Source of the DNA: Gelidibacter japonicus
GTDB lineage: Bacteria; Bacteroidota; Bacteroidia; Flavobacteriales; Flavobacteriaceae
Length of the DNA stretch: 64,000 bases
NCBI RefSeq assembly: GCF_010725055.1
Contig: NZ_BJKB01000011.1
Coordinates: 116,359 to 180,358 of the forward strand
Direction: 5' to 3'
Numbering within the stretch: the stretch's first letter is position 1; each line of letters begins with the position of its first letter. The position numbers and the translations under genes are program-made. A model generated the notes under the pieces. It had not been told where the DNA came from. It was given only the letters and a program-made list of their open reading frames with translations, and ran no database searches. Shown piece after piece: positions 34,458 to 42,911 of the stretch.

Positions 34458-34701
34458 AGTCCTGTCTATCAGATTTGACAATTTTCATATAGAGCAAACC
34501 GCGTTCTATCAAAGTAAATGCTTCTTTTATTTCCGTGGTCAAAAGCTGCATGACCTCATCATAATCGCCATAAACCTGTGTACTCAAAGGGTTTTCCAAA
34601 ACCGTAAGTCCTGAAGCTCTTAATTTTTTTATAAAATGAATGATACTTGGTTCATAGTCATCATGCAAAGGGGTAAAGCTTAATTCTACTGATATTTTCA
34701 T
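34441..34701 (-). CDS. Thiamine-binding protein family (MTH1187/YkoF-like)
   Basis: 86 residues with the ferredoxin-like pattern of the Thiamine_BP family: KISVELSFTPLHDDYEPSII, ASGLTVLENPLSTQVYGDYD, then DEVMQLLTTEIKEAF. LSTQVYGDYDEV is the family signature near the ligand site. Members bind thiamine or hydroxymethylpyrimidine in the cytoplasm. First gene of a set with the PnuC-family transporter and NadR-like kinase. A hairpin module lies five bases before its ATGAAA. Confidence 0.8.
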   Translation of the reverse strand: MKISVELSFTPLHDDYEPSIIHFIKKLRASGLTVLENPLSTQVYGDYDEVMQLLTTEIKEAFTLIERGLLYMKIVKSDRQDYEPHF

Positions 34702-34706
34702 AACTC

Positions 34707-34724
34707 TTCCTGCGAAAGCAGGAA
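34707..34724 (-). repeat. Start-proximal hairpin module (thiamine-binding gene copy)
   Basis: Minus strand GAGATTCCTGC-TTTC-GCAGGAAGAG then TTATGAAAATA: 7-bp perfect stem, TTTC loop. It aligns base for base with the modules before 8318, 60897 and 62805. Confidence 0.75.
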
Positions 34725-34769
34725 TCTCTATTTAGTTAAACTTATTTTTTACTTAATACGAATGGTCAT

Positions 34770-35540
34770 TTATTTTTCTTCGTTGCTCAAATGTTCAAAT
34801 TCTATTGGAGCCTTTATCTCCTCAAAAAACAATTCATTTTCTTCAAATGCAGTTCCAATCACCACCAAATCTGCCCCAAACTCATAAGCACCATCTAATT
34901 GTTTTTTAGATTTGATACCCCCACCTACGATTAACGGAATCTGTAATTCCTGTTTTACAGCTCGAATGATCTTAGAATTGATAGGACCAACCGCTCCACT
35001 TCCGGCTTCGAGATAAATACATTTCATTCCCAAAAACTCCGCTGCTTTTGCGGTATCGACAATATTCTGAATGTTTTCTCTGTTTAAAGGTTGAGTTTTG
35101 GTCACACGCTCTACGGCGGTTTCTTTTCCGTTTTCAATCAACAGATAGCCCGTCGGAATAATTTCAAGTTGCATGGTCCGCAAGACTGAAACGGCTTCAA
35201 CTTGTTTTCCGATCAGATAGTCAGGATTTCTGCCCGAAACCAATGATAAAAACAATAAGCCATCGGCGTGGGATGACAATTGAGAAACGTCTCCGGGGAA
35301 AATTAAAAGTGGCAACTTGGTCCATCGTTTTAACTCTTGAATCAAAAGATCCGTTTGGTTTTCCTCAACCGAGCTTCCACCCACAAAAACATGAGTGGCC
35401 GGCGAGGCATTCAATTTGACCATAAAATCCGATACGCATTCGAGCTTCATTTTGTCGGGATCAATCAAAACGGCAAGGAGTTTTTTCCTTTCAGAAATAG
35501 CGATTAATAAATCTTGATATAAATTTTTCTGTTTAGCCAC
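34770..35540 (-). CDS. Geranylgeranylglyceryl/heptaprenylglyceryl phosphate synthase
   Basis: 256-residue TIM barrel of the PcrB/GGGPS family. Motifs: LLAVLIDPDKMKLECV (Asp for Mg and glycerol-1-phosphate), THVFVGGSSVEENQ, LPLLIFPGDVSQLSSHADG, PTGYLLIENGK, CIYLEAGSGAVGPIN (YLEAGSGA) and PLIVGGGIKSKKQLDGAYEF with phosphate-binding GGG, then GADLVVIGTAFEEN. It couples a polyprenyl diphosphate to glycerol-1-phosphate at the membrane face. This is the bacterial group found in Bacteroidota; the product there is not settled. Follows the phosphopantetheinyl transferase. Confidence 0.92.
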   Translation of the reverse strand: MAKQKNLYQDLLIAISERKKLLAVLIDPDKMKLECVSDFMVKLNASPATHVFVGGSSVEENQTDLLIQELKRWTKLPLLIFPGDVSQLSSHADGLLFLSLVSGRNPDYLIGKQVEAVSVLRTMQLEIIPTGYLLIENGKETAVERVTKTQPLNRENIQNIVDTAKAAEFLGMKCIYLEAGSGAVGPINSKIIRAVKQELQIPLIVGGGIKSKKQLDGAYEFGADLVVIGTAFEENELFFEEIKAPIEFEHLSNEEK

Positions 35541-35565
35541 GAATGTTTTTCTATAATTTCATTTT

Positions 35566-35625
35566 AACTCATAACTCATAACTCTGAACTCTGAACTCTG
35601 AACTCTAAAACCTGAACTCTAAACC
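35566..35625 (-). repeat. Heptamer array after phosphopantetheinyl transferase stop
   Basis: Immediately after TGA on the minus strand: GGTTTAG, AGTTCAG, GTTTTAG, AGTTCAG, AGTTCAG, AGTTCAG, AGTTATG, AGTTATG, AGTT. Eight full heptamers in register with the stop codon. Confidence 0.9.
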
Positions 35626-36255
35626 TCACCCCTCATATACATAGGCACACGAAAAGCCTTCAAATTCAAAAAAATGCGTATTGTATCTGTATTTTTTATC
35701 TTTATAATCAATCCAAGCCACAGTCTCCTCATCTTGGACCATAAAAGGAATGACCAAAAAATGATGCTTAAACATCATGCCCGGCGTTGCAAACAATTTG
35801 TACAAAGATTCCTTAATACACCAGATGACCGTAAGTTTATTGATATAGTCATCGGCGGAATCCTCTAAATAATCAAATTCATAACCAATAAATTTATGGG
35901 CTATTACGGCAATTTTTTCACGCTGTTTCTCAATGTCTATTCCAACTTCGTGATCACTGACAATAACTCCCGAAAATGTAAATGAATGGGTAATTGAGAT
36001 ATGTTTGCCGTCCTTTAAATGAGGCTTACCGTTTTCGTCATAATACAAATCGTGGTCAGTATAACCAAATTCTGCCAAAAGATGGCGCACACTCAAAAAT
36101 CCGCGCTGGTGCAGTTCACTTTTCATCCCCAAGACACGGGTCATACATTCATCTCTTAAGGTGATTGGCCGCATGAGCTCTTCATAGGATTCTGTAATCT
36201 GCCAGATTTTAACAGTAGTTTGTGAATTTGGGGTAATGGTTTTATATAATGGCAT
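35626..36255 (-). CDS. 4'-phosphopantetheinyl transferase superfamily protein
   Basis: 209 residues. Activates carrier proteins by adding the CoA-derived phosphopantetheine arm to a Ser. Motifs: GKPHLKDGKHISITHSFTFS (His of motif 1), VIVSDHEVGIDIEKQREKI (GIDIE, Mg-binding Asp) and VIWCIKESLYKLFATPGM (WxxKE). This is the Sfp/HetI-like class by length. Possible clients include fatty-acid ACP or secondary-metabolite carriers; none are adjacent. Divergent from ahcY. A heptamer array starts at its stop codon. Confidence 0.92.
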   Translation of the reverse strand: MPLYKTITPNSQTTVKIWQITESYEELMRPITLRDECMTRVLGMKSELHQRGFLSVRHLLAEFGYTDHDLYYDENGKPHLKDGKHISITHSFTFSGVIVSDHEVGIDIEKQREKIAVIAHKFIGYEFDYLEDSADDYINKLTVIWCIKESLYKLFATPGMMFKHHFLVIPFMVQDEETVAWIDYKDKKYRYNTHFFEFEGFSCAYVYEG

Positions 36256-36278
36256 TTAAGTTTCTCGAAGTTATTAAT

Positions 36279-36286
36279 TATCTTTG
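36279..36286 (+). promoter_or_regulatory. -7 box for ahcY
   Basis: TATCTTTG then CAG is an exact TAnnTTTG match. It would give a ~125-nt AT-rich leader before ahcY. I see no SAH or SAM riboswitch motif in that leader. Confidence 0.55.
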
Positions 36287-36413
36287 CAGTCGCATAATAA
36301 AATTATAGAAACAAATATACAATTATGTAATTCGCTATACAACCTCGCTTGTTTAGAAAACATAATATTACAAGAATGTATACTTTCTATTGAAAACAAT
36401 TAAAAAATAACAG

Positions 36414-37730
36414 ATGAATACAAAAACATTGCCTTACGTACCTTATAAAGTAAAAGACATATCGCTTGCGGAATGGGGAAGAAAAGAAATCGAATTGGCT
36501 GAAGCTGAAATGCCAGGACTAATGAGCCTTCGTGAAGAATATGGCGATTCGCAACCATTGAAAGGTGCGCGTATAGCAGGATGTTTGCACATGACCATTC
36601 AAACGGCTGTGTTGATTGAAACCTTAATCGCTCTTGGTGCAGATGTGACTTGGAGTTCTTGTAATATTTTCTCAACACAAGATCAAGCTGCAGCTGCCAT
36701 CGCCGCTGCTGGAATTCCGGTGTACGCATGGAAAGGAATGACCGAAGAGGAATTTAACTGGTGTATTGAACAAACCTTATTTTTTGGTGAGGACAGACAA
36801 CCATTGAACATGATCTTGGATGATGGTGGCGATTTGACCAATATGGTCTTTGATAAATATCCAGAGTTAATGGCTGGAATCAACGGACTATCCGAAGAAA
36901 CGACAACAGGTGTTCACAGACTTTATGAGCGTATGAAAAATGGTACATTATCTATGCCTGCAATCAACGTGAATGATTCTGTAACCAAATCGAAATTTGA
37001 CAACAAATATGGCTGCAAGGAAAGTGCTGTTGATGCTGTGCGTCGTGCCACAGACTTAATGTTGGCTGGAAAACGTGTGGTGGTTTGTGGCTATGGTGAT
37101 GTTGGTAAAGGAACAGCAGCGTCTTTCAAAGGTGCTGGTAGCATTGTAACGGTGACTGAAATTGACCCAATTTGTGCTTTACAAGCTGCTATGGACGGTT
37201 TTGAAGTTAAGCGACTTGAAACGGTTGTTGCCAATGCGGATATTGTAATTACAACTACTGGAAATAAAGATATCGTTCAAGGGAAACATTTTGAAATGAT
37301 GAAAGATAAAACAGTCGTTTGTAATATCGGTCACTTTGATAACGAGATTGAAATGTCCTGGTTGAACAAAAATTACGGCGATACCAAAGTAGAGATCAAG
37401 CCACAGGTTGATAAATATACTGTAAATGGCAAAGACATTATCATTTTGGCAGAAGGCCGCTTGGTCAACTTAGGTTGCGCTACAGGCCACCCAAGTTTTG
37501 TAATGAGCAACTCATTCACCAATCAGGTTTTGGCGCAAATTGAACTTTGGACCAATAGAGATGCCTACCAAAATGAAGTATATATGTTGCCAAAACATTT
37601 GGATGAAAAAGTAGCCAAATTGCACTTGGAAAAAATTGGTGTAGAACTCACTGAACTCCGTGAAGAGCAAGCTGAATATATTGGTGTTCCGATAGAAGGT
37701 CCATACAAACCGGAATATTATAGATATTAA
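36414..37730 (+). CDS. ahcY: Adenosylhomocysteinase
   Basis: Splits S-adenosylhomocysteine into adenosine and homocysteine, relieving inhibition of methyltransferases. 438 residues, the usual size. Motifs: [70 protein letters not shown] (catalytic Lys/Asp/Asn), the NAD-binding [35 protein letters not shown], and the C-terminal [17 protein letters not shown] and [13 protein letters not shown]. Single-gene unit with a long leader and a terminator. Confidence 0.98.
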   Translation: MNTKTLPYVPYKVKDISLAEWGRKEIELAEAEMPGLMSLREEYGDSQPLKGARIAGCLHMTIQTAVLIETLIALGADVTWSSCNIFSTQDQAAAAIAAAGIPVYAWKGMTEEEFNWCIEQTLFFGEDRQPLNMILDDGGDLTNMVFDKYPELMAGINGLSEETTTGVHRLYERMKNGTLSMPAINVNDSVTKSKFDNKYGCKESAVDAVRRATDLMLAGKRVVVCGYGDVGKGTAASFKGAGSIVTVTEIDPICALQAAMDGFEVKRLETVVANADIVITTTGNKDIVQGKHFEMMKDKTVVCNIGHFDNEIEMSWLNKNYGDTKVEIKPQVDKYTVNGKDIIILAEGRLVNLGCATGHPSFVMSNSFTNQVLAQIELWTNRDAYQNEVYMLPKHLDEKVAKLHLEKIGVELTELREEQAEYIGVPIEGPYKPEYYRY

Positions 37731-37780
37731 AATTCCAAGAATTAAATTCCAAATCCCAAGCAGTAATGTTTGGGATTTTT
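37731..37780 (+). terminator. ahcY terminator built from heptamer repeats
   Basis: From the base after TAA: AATTCCA, AGAATTA, AATTCCA, AATCCCA (37731-37758), then a stem AAATCCCAA (37751-37759) / TTGGGATTT (37770-37778) followed by a T-run. The array supplies the left arm of the terminator. Confidence 0.75.
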
Positions 37781-38118
37781 TTCTTTCTGGTCTACTATTA
37801 AGTATTTGATCACGAATAACACCTTAGTGCAATTGATCATTATCTCATTTCTGCTTACAAGTACATGTATAAAACCAAATTTAACCGCAAGGAACACAAA
37901 GAAAAATCGCAAAGAACGCAAGGTTTTAAAAGTAATGTGACTTTGGCGTAACCTTTTTGTTCCCGGTAGTTATCGGACTTGCGGTCAAAATATAGCTTAT
38001 TAATTTTTAGACTTTTTGGATTATAGCTAATACTGATGAATTACACATCCTCAAACTTTTGTTAAACCTCTAAATATCTTTCTATTTAAACTTGGAATTT
38101 TCTAATTTAGAGAGCATC
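37781..38118. other. 338-bp non-coding gap
   Basis: No gene seen. Words GCAAGGAACACAAAGAAAAA, CGCAAAGAACGCAAGG and CCCGGTAGTTATCGG (37962-37976) are decayed intergenic repeats shared with 14490-14580. A TATCTTTC box at ~38078 is a weak promoter candidate for vsr. Confidence 0.45.
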
Positions 38119-38589
38119 ATGACTTACAATGAACCCAACATCATCGTCCCAAGATTTAATGAGGAATCAGGTTTTTACACCACCAAGAAACGCTCAAAAA
38201 TGATGAGCAAGATCCGTGGGAAGAATACTAAACCCGAACTTTTGTTTAGAAAGGCCTTGTGGCATAAAAACGTCCGCTATCGGGTAGATAGCAAACAATT
38301 GCCCGGTAAACCTGATATCTCCATCAAAAAATACAATCTCGCCATTTTTATCGACGGCGAGTTTTGGCATGGCTATAATTGGGACGAAAGAAAAGATGCC
38401 ATAAAAAGTAATCGCAAGTTTTGGCTCCCTAAAATTGAACGCAACATGCAACGGGACCGACAAGTCAATCAGGAGCTTTCTGAAAGAGGTTTTACGGTTT
38501 TCAGATTTTGGTCCAAAGAAATCCTTAACGATTTAGATCGCTGCATTAATGATGTCCTTATGTTTATAGCCACTGGAGAAAACACATAA
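38119..38589 (+). CDS. vsr: Very short patch repair endonuclease (Vsr)
   Basis: Nicks at T:G mismatches left by deamination of 5-methylcytosine. 156 residues from ATG 38119. Motifs: RSKMMSKIRGKNTKPELLFR (the KNTxPE active-site region), YRVDSKQLPGKPDISIKKYN (metal-binding Asp), AIFIDGEFWHGYNW (FxHGC-type zinc region with Tyr for Cys) and NQELSERGFTVFRFWSKEI. Usually beside a cytosine-5 methyltransferase; none is here. The ORF could be extended to a TTG at 38092, which is not preferred. Confidence 0.9.
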   Translation: MTYNEPNIIVPRFNEESGFYTTKKRSKMMSKIRGKNTKPELLFRKALWHKNVRYRVDSKQLPGKPDISIKKYNLAIFIDGEFWHGYNWDERKDAIKSNRKFWLPKIERNMQRDRQVNQELSERGFTVFRFWSKEILNDLDRCINDVLMFIATGENT

Positions 38590-38659
38590 GTCAAGCTTCT
38601 CCACAAAAAAACCCTTCCAAATTGAAATGAAAGGGTTTCTTTTTAAATAATTAATCTTA

Positions 38660-40792
38660 TTATTTTTTGATCTTGGCTTTCTTAACCTTCTTGGTTTGTT
38701 TGTTTCCGGATTTTGGACGCACCAAGCTCATTTCATCAATTAAATGTTGTGCCCCCGCATACTTATCAATGATGAAAAGGATGTAGCGCGCATCCACCAT
38801 AATATTTCTGCAAATCTCAGGATCATAATACATGTCGCTCATGGTCCCTTCCCAGACACGGTCAAAATTCAATCCCACTAAGTTTCCATAGGCATCAATA
38901 GCTGGGCTTCCCGAATTTCCTCCAGTGGTATGATTTGTTCCCAAGAAACAAACAGGCACTTTTCCTGTGGCATCCGTGTATTGCCCGTAATCCTTTTTAG
39001 CGTATAACTCCTGTAGCTTTTCGGGCACATCAAACTCATAATCCCCCGGGATATATTTTTCCATCACCCCATCCAAATAGGTCAAAGGCTCGTAGTAAAC
39101 CGCATCTCTTGGCTCATAGCCTTTCACTTTACCATAAGTGACGCGCAAGGTTCCATTCGCATCTGGGAAATAACGTTGATCTGGCAACACCTCCATCAAA
39201 GCCGTCATATACTGCTGTTCAAGGCTATTAATCTGAGGATTCAATTCTTGGAATTTAGGCTCAACTTGCGTATAAAATGCAATAATATAAGGCTTGATGT
39301 ATTGGTAGGCGGCATCATCATTCAACTTCTCCAACACTTCACTCGAATTGCCTTCCAATACCTTTAAGGCACTTTCCAAATTCGTAAAGGCCGTTTTATC
39401 ATATATAGAAGCATCAACTTGATCGGTGTACAAAGGCATGACCGCCTCAAAAACCTCTCTATCTACCTTGGCATTGTAATTTTTATAAACCCCTTTCATA
39501 CGAGCAATATTGGCATCTCTCTGCTTTTCAAAAGTCTCTTCACTGTTGGCCGCCGCACCTTCCAATTGCACAAGGCCAAAGATCATGGGTGTCAACTCAT
39601 TGGTCCTTAAAAAAACTTCCATAAAGCTGGTACGTTTCACGTTGACCTCCTCTATTTCGTGGTAAAGACGTTCAAGTTCAGGCAAAACATTTCCGTATTT
39701 GCTTTCCAGTCCCTTTGCTTTCAACTGTTTTGTAAATTCAGCCTCTTGGGCTTTTTTTATACCGATGGCCCCACTTTTTTCAATACCTAAATTCTCACCT
39801 TGCCATTTTTTCCAGGCATTGGCAATACGTGCCTGTTTGGAGGCATATTGGATTCTGATCTGATCATCGGCCTTCATATGGGCGTCAATCACTTTTAATG
39901 CTGCTTCCCTGATGGCAATTGCTCGTGGGTTGATTTTCTCAACGGTTTGTGCTATGGCAACGGCAGGAAGATACTCATCGGTAGTGCCAGGGAAACCAAA
40001 TACCATGGTAAAATCATCCTCGCTCACTCCATCCAAAGAGACTGGCAAGAAATGTTTTGGTGTAAACGGAACATTATCTTCCGAATAGGCTGCAGGACGA
40101 TTATTCTTATCGGCATAAATTCTGAACAAGGCAAAATCACCCGTATGACGTGGCCAGACCCAATTGTCGGTATCACTACCAAACTTTCCAATACTGGAAG
40201 GTGGCGCACCAACCAATCTGATATCCGTATAACGTTCAGTCACAAAAAGAAAATATTGATTGCCTTTATAGAACGCTTTAATTCTCGTGTCCTGCCAATC
40301 TTCTTTTTGGGCTGCTTTTTCAATGGCCGTACTGTTACGCCCTCTTACGGATTGCTGTTCTCTATCGGACATAGTTTCCGTAACACCCTCAAGAACTTGT
40401 TTGGTGACATCTTCTATTCTAACGATAAATTCAATATATAGATTGTTATTTGGCAACTCTTCCTTAAGGTTCCTGGCCCAAAATCCGTCTTTCAAATAGT
40501 CGTTTTCCAAAGAGGAATGCGACTGAATCTGACTGAATCCACAGTGATGATTGGTCAAGACCAAACCTTTTGAAGAAATCACTTCAGAGGTACAGCCACC
40601 GTTAAAATGTCCTATGGCGTCCTTCAAACTTGAGTTGTTGACATCATAAATATCTTTGGCAGACAATTTACTACCAAGACTTTGCATTTCGTCCTCATTC
40701 ATACCTTGCAGTAATGACGGAATCCACATACCGCCTTGCTGTGCAGAAACTTGAAATGCAATAAAAAGAAATAAAATTCTGAAAACTTTCAT
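38660..40792 (-). CDS. S46 family dipeptidyl-peptidase (DPP7/DPP11 type)
   Basis: 710 residues with a signal peptide ending ...FQVSAQ|QGG, so periplasmic. Chymotrypsin-like triad: His in VLTNHHCGFSQIQSHS (~residue 83), Asp in FGSDTDNWVWPRHTGDFALF, Ser in TTGGNSGSPAIDAYGN. A large helical insert lies between the Asp and Ser, as in the family. These enzymes cut dipeptides from peptide N-termini, feeding peptide-using Bacteroidota. The S1-site region reads GLNFDRVWEGTMSDM; Arg here is the residue associated with the acidic-specific DPP11, whereas DPP7 has Gly, so I favour DPP11. The start at 40792 gives the correct signal peptide. Confidence 0.92.
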   Translation of the reverse strand: MKVFRILFLFIAFQVSAQQGGMWIPSLLQGMNEDEMQSLGSKLSAKDIYDVNNSSLKDAIGHFNGGCTSEVISSKGLVLTNHHCGFSQIQSHSSLENDYLKDGFWARNLKEELPNNNLYIEFIVRIEDVTKQVLEGVTETMSDREQQSVRGRNSTAIEKAAQKEDWQDTRIKAFYKGNQYFLFVTERYTDIRLVGAPPSSIGKFGSDTDNWVWPRHTGDFALFRIYADKNNRPAAYSEDNVPFTPKHFLPVSLDGVSEDDFTMVFGFPGTTDEYLPAVAIAQTVEKINPRAIAIREAALKVIDAHMKADDQIRIQYASKQARIANAWKKWQGENLGIEKSGAIGIKKAQEAEFTKQLKAKGLESKYGNVLPELERLYHEIEEVNVKRTSFMEVFLRTNELTPMIFGLVQLEGAAANSEETFEKQRDANIARMKGVYKNYNAKVDREVFEAVMPLYTDQVDASIYDKTAFTNLESALKVLEGNSSEVLEKLNDDAAYQYIKPYIIAFYTQVEPKFQELNPQINSLEQQYMTALMEVLPDQRYFPDANGTLRVTYGKVKGYEPRDAVYYEPLTYLDGVMEKYIPGDYEFDVPEKLQELYAKKDYGQYTDATGKVPVCFLGTNHTTGGNSGSPAIDAYGNLVGLNFDRVWEGTMSDMYYDPEICRNIMVDARYILFIIDKYAGAQHLIDEMSLVRPKSGNKQTKKVKKAKIKK

Positions 40793-41186
40793 ATTTAAAA
40801 TGGTTTTTAAAGTTTCCAAATATAAGAAAGCCACCACTAAGATTAAACTATTTATTGATGTATATCGGTTAAAAAAGAATCAAGACCGCTTCGCTTTTAG
40901 AATTATGAACAAAGACTTGAAGCGTTAAAATTCGAAAATTGTATTCCCAATCAAAATAGAAAACAAATTAAACAGGCTTGTTAATAACTTTAAAACATAA
41001 AATGTTCATAACCTTAAAAAACTTAATTGACTGGATAGATGAAAGATGAAATCAGCATAAATTGGATGATAATAAAATCAATGACTGAATCATCATCTAA
41101 TCAACTATTACTTGCCAAACAAAAGTCGATTAAAACAATCAAAACTTTTGTCTATCTTATCTTTCATAAAATTAAAGAACTTGAGA
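40793..41186. other. 394-bp divergent intergenic region
   Basis: AT-rich DNA between the S46 peptidase and the aminotransferase. No conserved gene, repeat array or RNA was recognised. In-frame extensions of the aminotransferase frame into this region have no start consistent with the family. Confidence 0.4.
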
Positions 41187-42329
41187 ATGCATCACAATTC
41201 AAAACTTCCCCATGTAGGCACTACAATTTTTACCGTCATGAGCACTTTGGCGCAACAACACAAGGCACTCAATCTATCCCAAGGATTTCCAAACTTTAAA
41301 AGTGATCAAAAATTGATTGATTTGGTCACCAACGCCATGAATTCTGACTATAACCAATATGCTCCAATGGCAGGAAATTTAGAATTACGCGTTGCGATTA
41401 CCAATAAATTTGAAAGACTCTACAACAGCACCTATCATCCAGATTCGGAAATAACCATTACAGCAGGTGCTACACAGGCGATTTTCACCATCATCTCCAC
41501 CTTTATAAAACCCGATGATGAAGTTGTTATTTTCAGACCTGCTTATGACTGCTATGAGCCGGCCATAGAATTGAATGGCGGAAAAACAATTTCCGTACAA
41601 CTGGAAGCACCTCATTACCAAGTAGACTGGACGGCAGTTGCGAAAAAAATTAATTCCAAAACCAAGATGGTGATCATCAACACGCCCCAAAATCCGAGTG
41701 GCACTATATTTTCTGAAGAAGATATGTTCAATTTACAGGATTTGCTAAAAGGCACTGACATCATTTTGCTAAGCGATGAAGTTTACGAACATATTATTTT
41801 TGACGATAAAAAACATCAAAGTGCCTGCTTGTTTCCTGACCTTAAGTCACGAAGTTTTGTAGTGGCTTCCTTCGGAAAAACCTTCCACAATACAGGCTGG
41901 AAATTAGGTTACTGCTGTGCGCCAAAAGCCTTGATGGCCGAGTTTCAGAAAGTACATCAATTTAATGTGTTTTGCGTCAACCATCCGATGCAAAAAGCCT
42001 TGGCTGATTATTTACAGCATCCCGATCACTATCTGAAATTATCCGATTTTTATCAACGTAAACGCGATTTGTTTTTGAGCTTGATCAAAGACTCCCGATT
42101 CCAATTTACTCCGGCCCAAGGGGCATACTTTCAGATATTGGACTATTCAAATATCACCATGGAAAAGGATGTGGATTTTGCAAAACGACTGACTATTGAC
42201 CATAAAATAGCATCTATTCCACTTTCAGTATTCAACACCGATAATCTGGATAATAAAGTGCTGAGATTCTGTTTTGCCAAAACCGACGACACCTTAAAAC
42301 AGGCCGCCGATATTTTAAATACGATTTAA
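41187..42329 (+). CDS. Methionine/aromatic aminotransferase (class I, PLP)
   Basis: 380 residues from the ATG at 41187. PLP fold-type I: LNLSQGFPNFKSDQKLIDLV, YAPMAGNLELRVAITNKFE, ITAGATQAIFTIISTFIKP, NTPQNPSGTIFSEEDM, DIILLSDEVYEHI (Asp/Tyr to the cofactor) and VASFGKTFHNTGWKLGYC (Schiff-base Lys), ending VLRFCFAKTDDTL. This is the YbdL/kynurenine-aminotransferase-like branch often annotated methionine aminotransferase. An omega-amidase-type hydrolase is two genes downstream, consistent with glutamine as amino donor. Upstream codons back to 41112 are not used in relatives. Confidence 0.9.
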   Translation: MHHNSKLPHVGTTIFTVMSTLAQQHKALNLSQGFPNFKSDQKLIDLVTNAMNSDYNQYAPMAGNLELRVAITNKFERLYNSTYHPDSEITITAGATQAIFTIISTFIKPDDEVVIFRPAYDCYEPAIELNGGKTISVQLEAPHYQVDWTAVAKKINSKTKMVIINTPQNPSGTIFSEEDMFNLQDLLKGTDIILLSDEVYEHIIFDDKKHQSACLFPDLKSRSFVVASFGKTFHNTGWKLGYCCAPKALMAEFQKVHQFNVFCVNHPMQKALADYLQHPDHYLKLSDFYQRKRDLFLSLIKDSRFQFTPAQGAYFQILDYSNITMEKDVDFAKRLTIDHKIASIPLSVFNTDNLDNKVLRFCFAKTDDTLKQAADILNTI

Positions 42330-42465
42330 AACAGGAATGACCCAATACCTTGTTAAAAGTTTAATTCCCATCCTAAAATTCAGTAATTTTACTATGCCAA
42401 AAACCACGGTTCACTCACCGAATTTAGAGAGGTTTTTCGGCACTAAAAAACTAAAAAACAATGTT

Positions 42466-42903
42466 ATGAGAATCTGGATATTTATTTTTTTTATGAGTCT
42501 TGGAATTATGGCCAATGCTCAACATGTAGTTAGTGAAGGAGTAGCCTATGAGGTTAAGGGAAAATCTATTTTTAAAGAGGGTATTGATATTACGCACTCT
42601 CTTGACAAAACCCAAAAGGACCGTATTCTTAAAACCCATAGGACTAAAATAAGGTCAGAGAAAAGAGCTGAAAGAGCAAGAAAAAAACAAGAAAAGGCCC
42701 GCAAGAAAGCTGCAAAGGACTTAAAAAGAAAACAAAAGGCACAAAACAGGTACCTTAAAGCCACAAAGAAACTGGAGCAGAATGAACTAAAGTACAATAG
42801 GCTCAAGGAAAGAGGAAGGCTTTCACCTAAAGATGAAGAAAAATGGCTAAAGAAATTAGATCGCTTTAAAAAGGATGTAGAAAAAAGAAGAAAAAGCTTA
42901 TAA
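42466..42903 (+). CDS. Secreted highly basic coiled-coil protein
   Basis: 145 residues from ATG 42466, chosen because it gives a signal peptide (MRIWIFIFFMSLGIMANAQ). The first ~35 mature residues are mixed; from about residue 60 the protein is almost entirely Lys, Arg, Glu, Ala and Gln in helical heptads (KAERARKKQEKARKKAAKD, KKLEQNELKYNRLKERGR), with strong net positive charge. It could bind DNA, RNA, LPS or another anion outside the cytoplasm. No family recognised. It lies between the aminotransferase and the amidase, nine bases before the latter. Confidence 0.7.
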   Translation: MRIWIFIFFMSLGIMANAQHVVSEGVAYEVKGKSIFKEGIDITHSLDKTQKDRILKTHRTKIRSEKRAERARKKQEKARKKAAKDLKRKQKAQNRYLKATKKLEQNELKYNRLKERGRLSPKDEEKWLKKLDRFKKDVEKRRKSL

Positions 42904-42911
42904 AAATCATC

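Noticed and set aside
36290..36413. SAH riboswitch in the ahcY leader
   Set aside because: The leader is very AT-rich and shows none of the conserved SAH or SAM aptamer words.
41039..41299. 86-codon plus-strand open frame before the aminotransferase
   Set aside because: It overlaps the aminotransferase start in another frame and has no family-like features.
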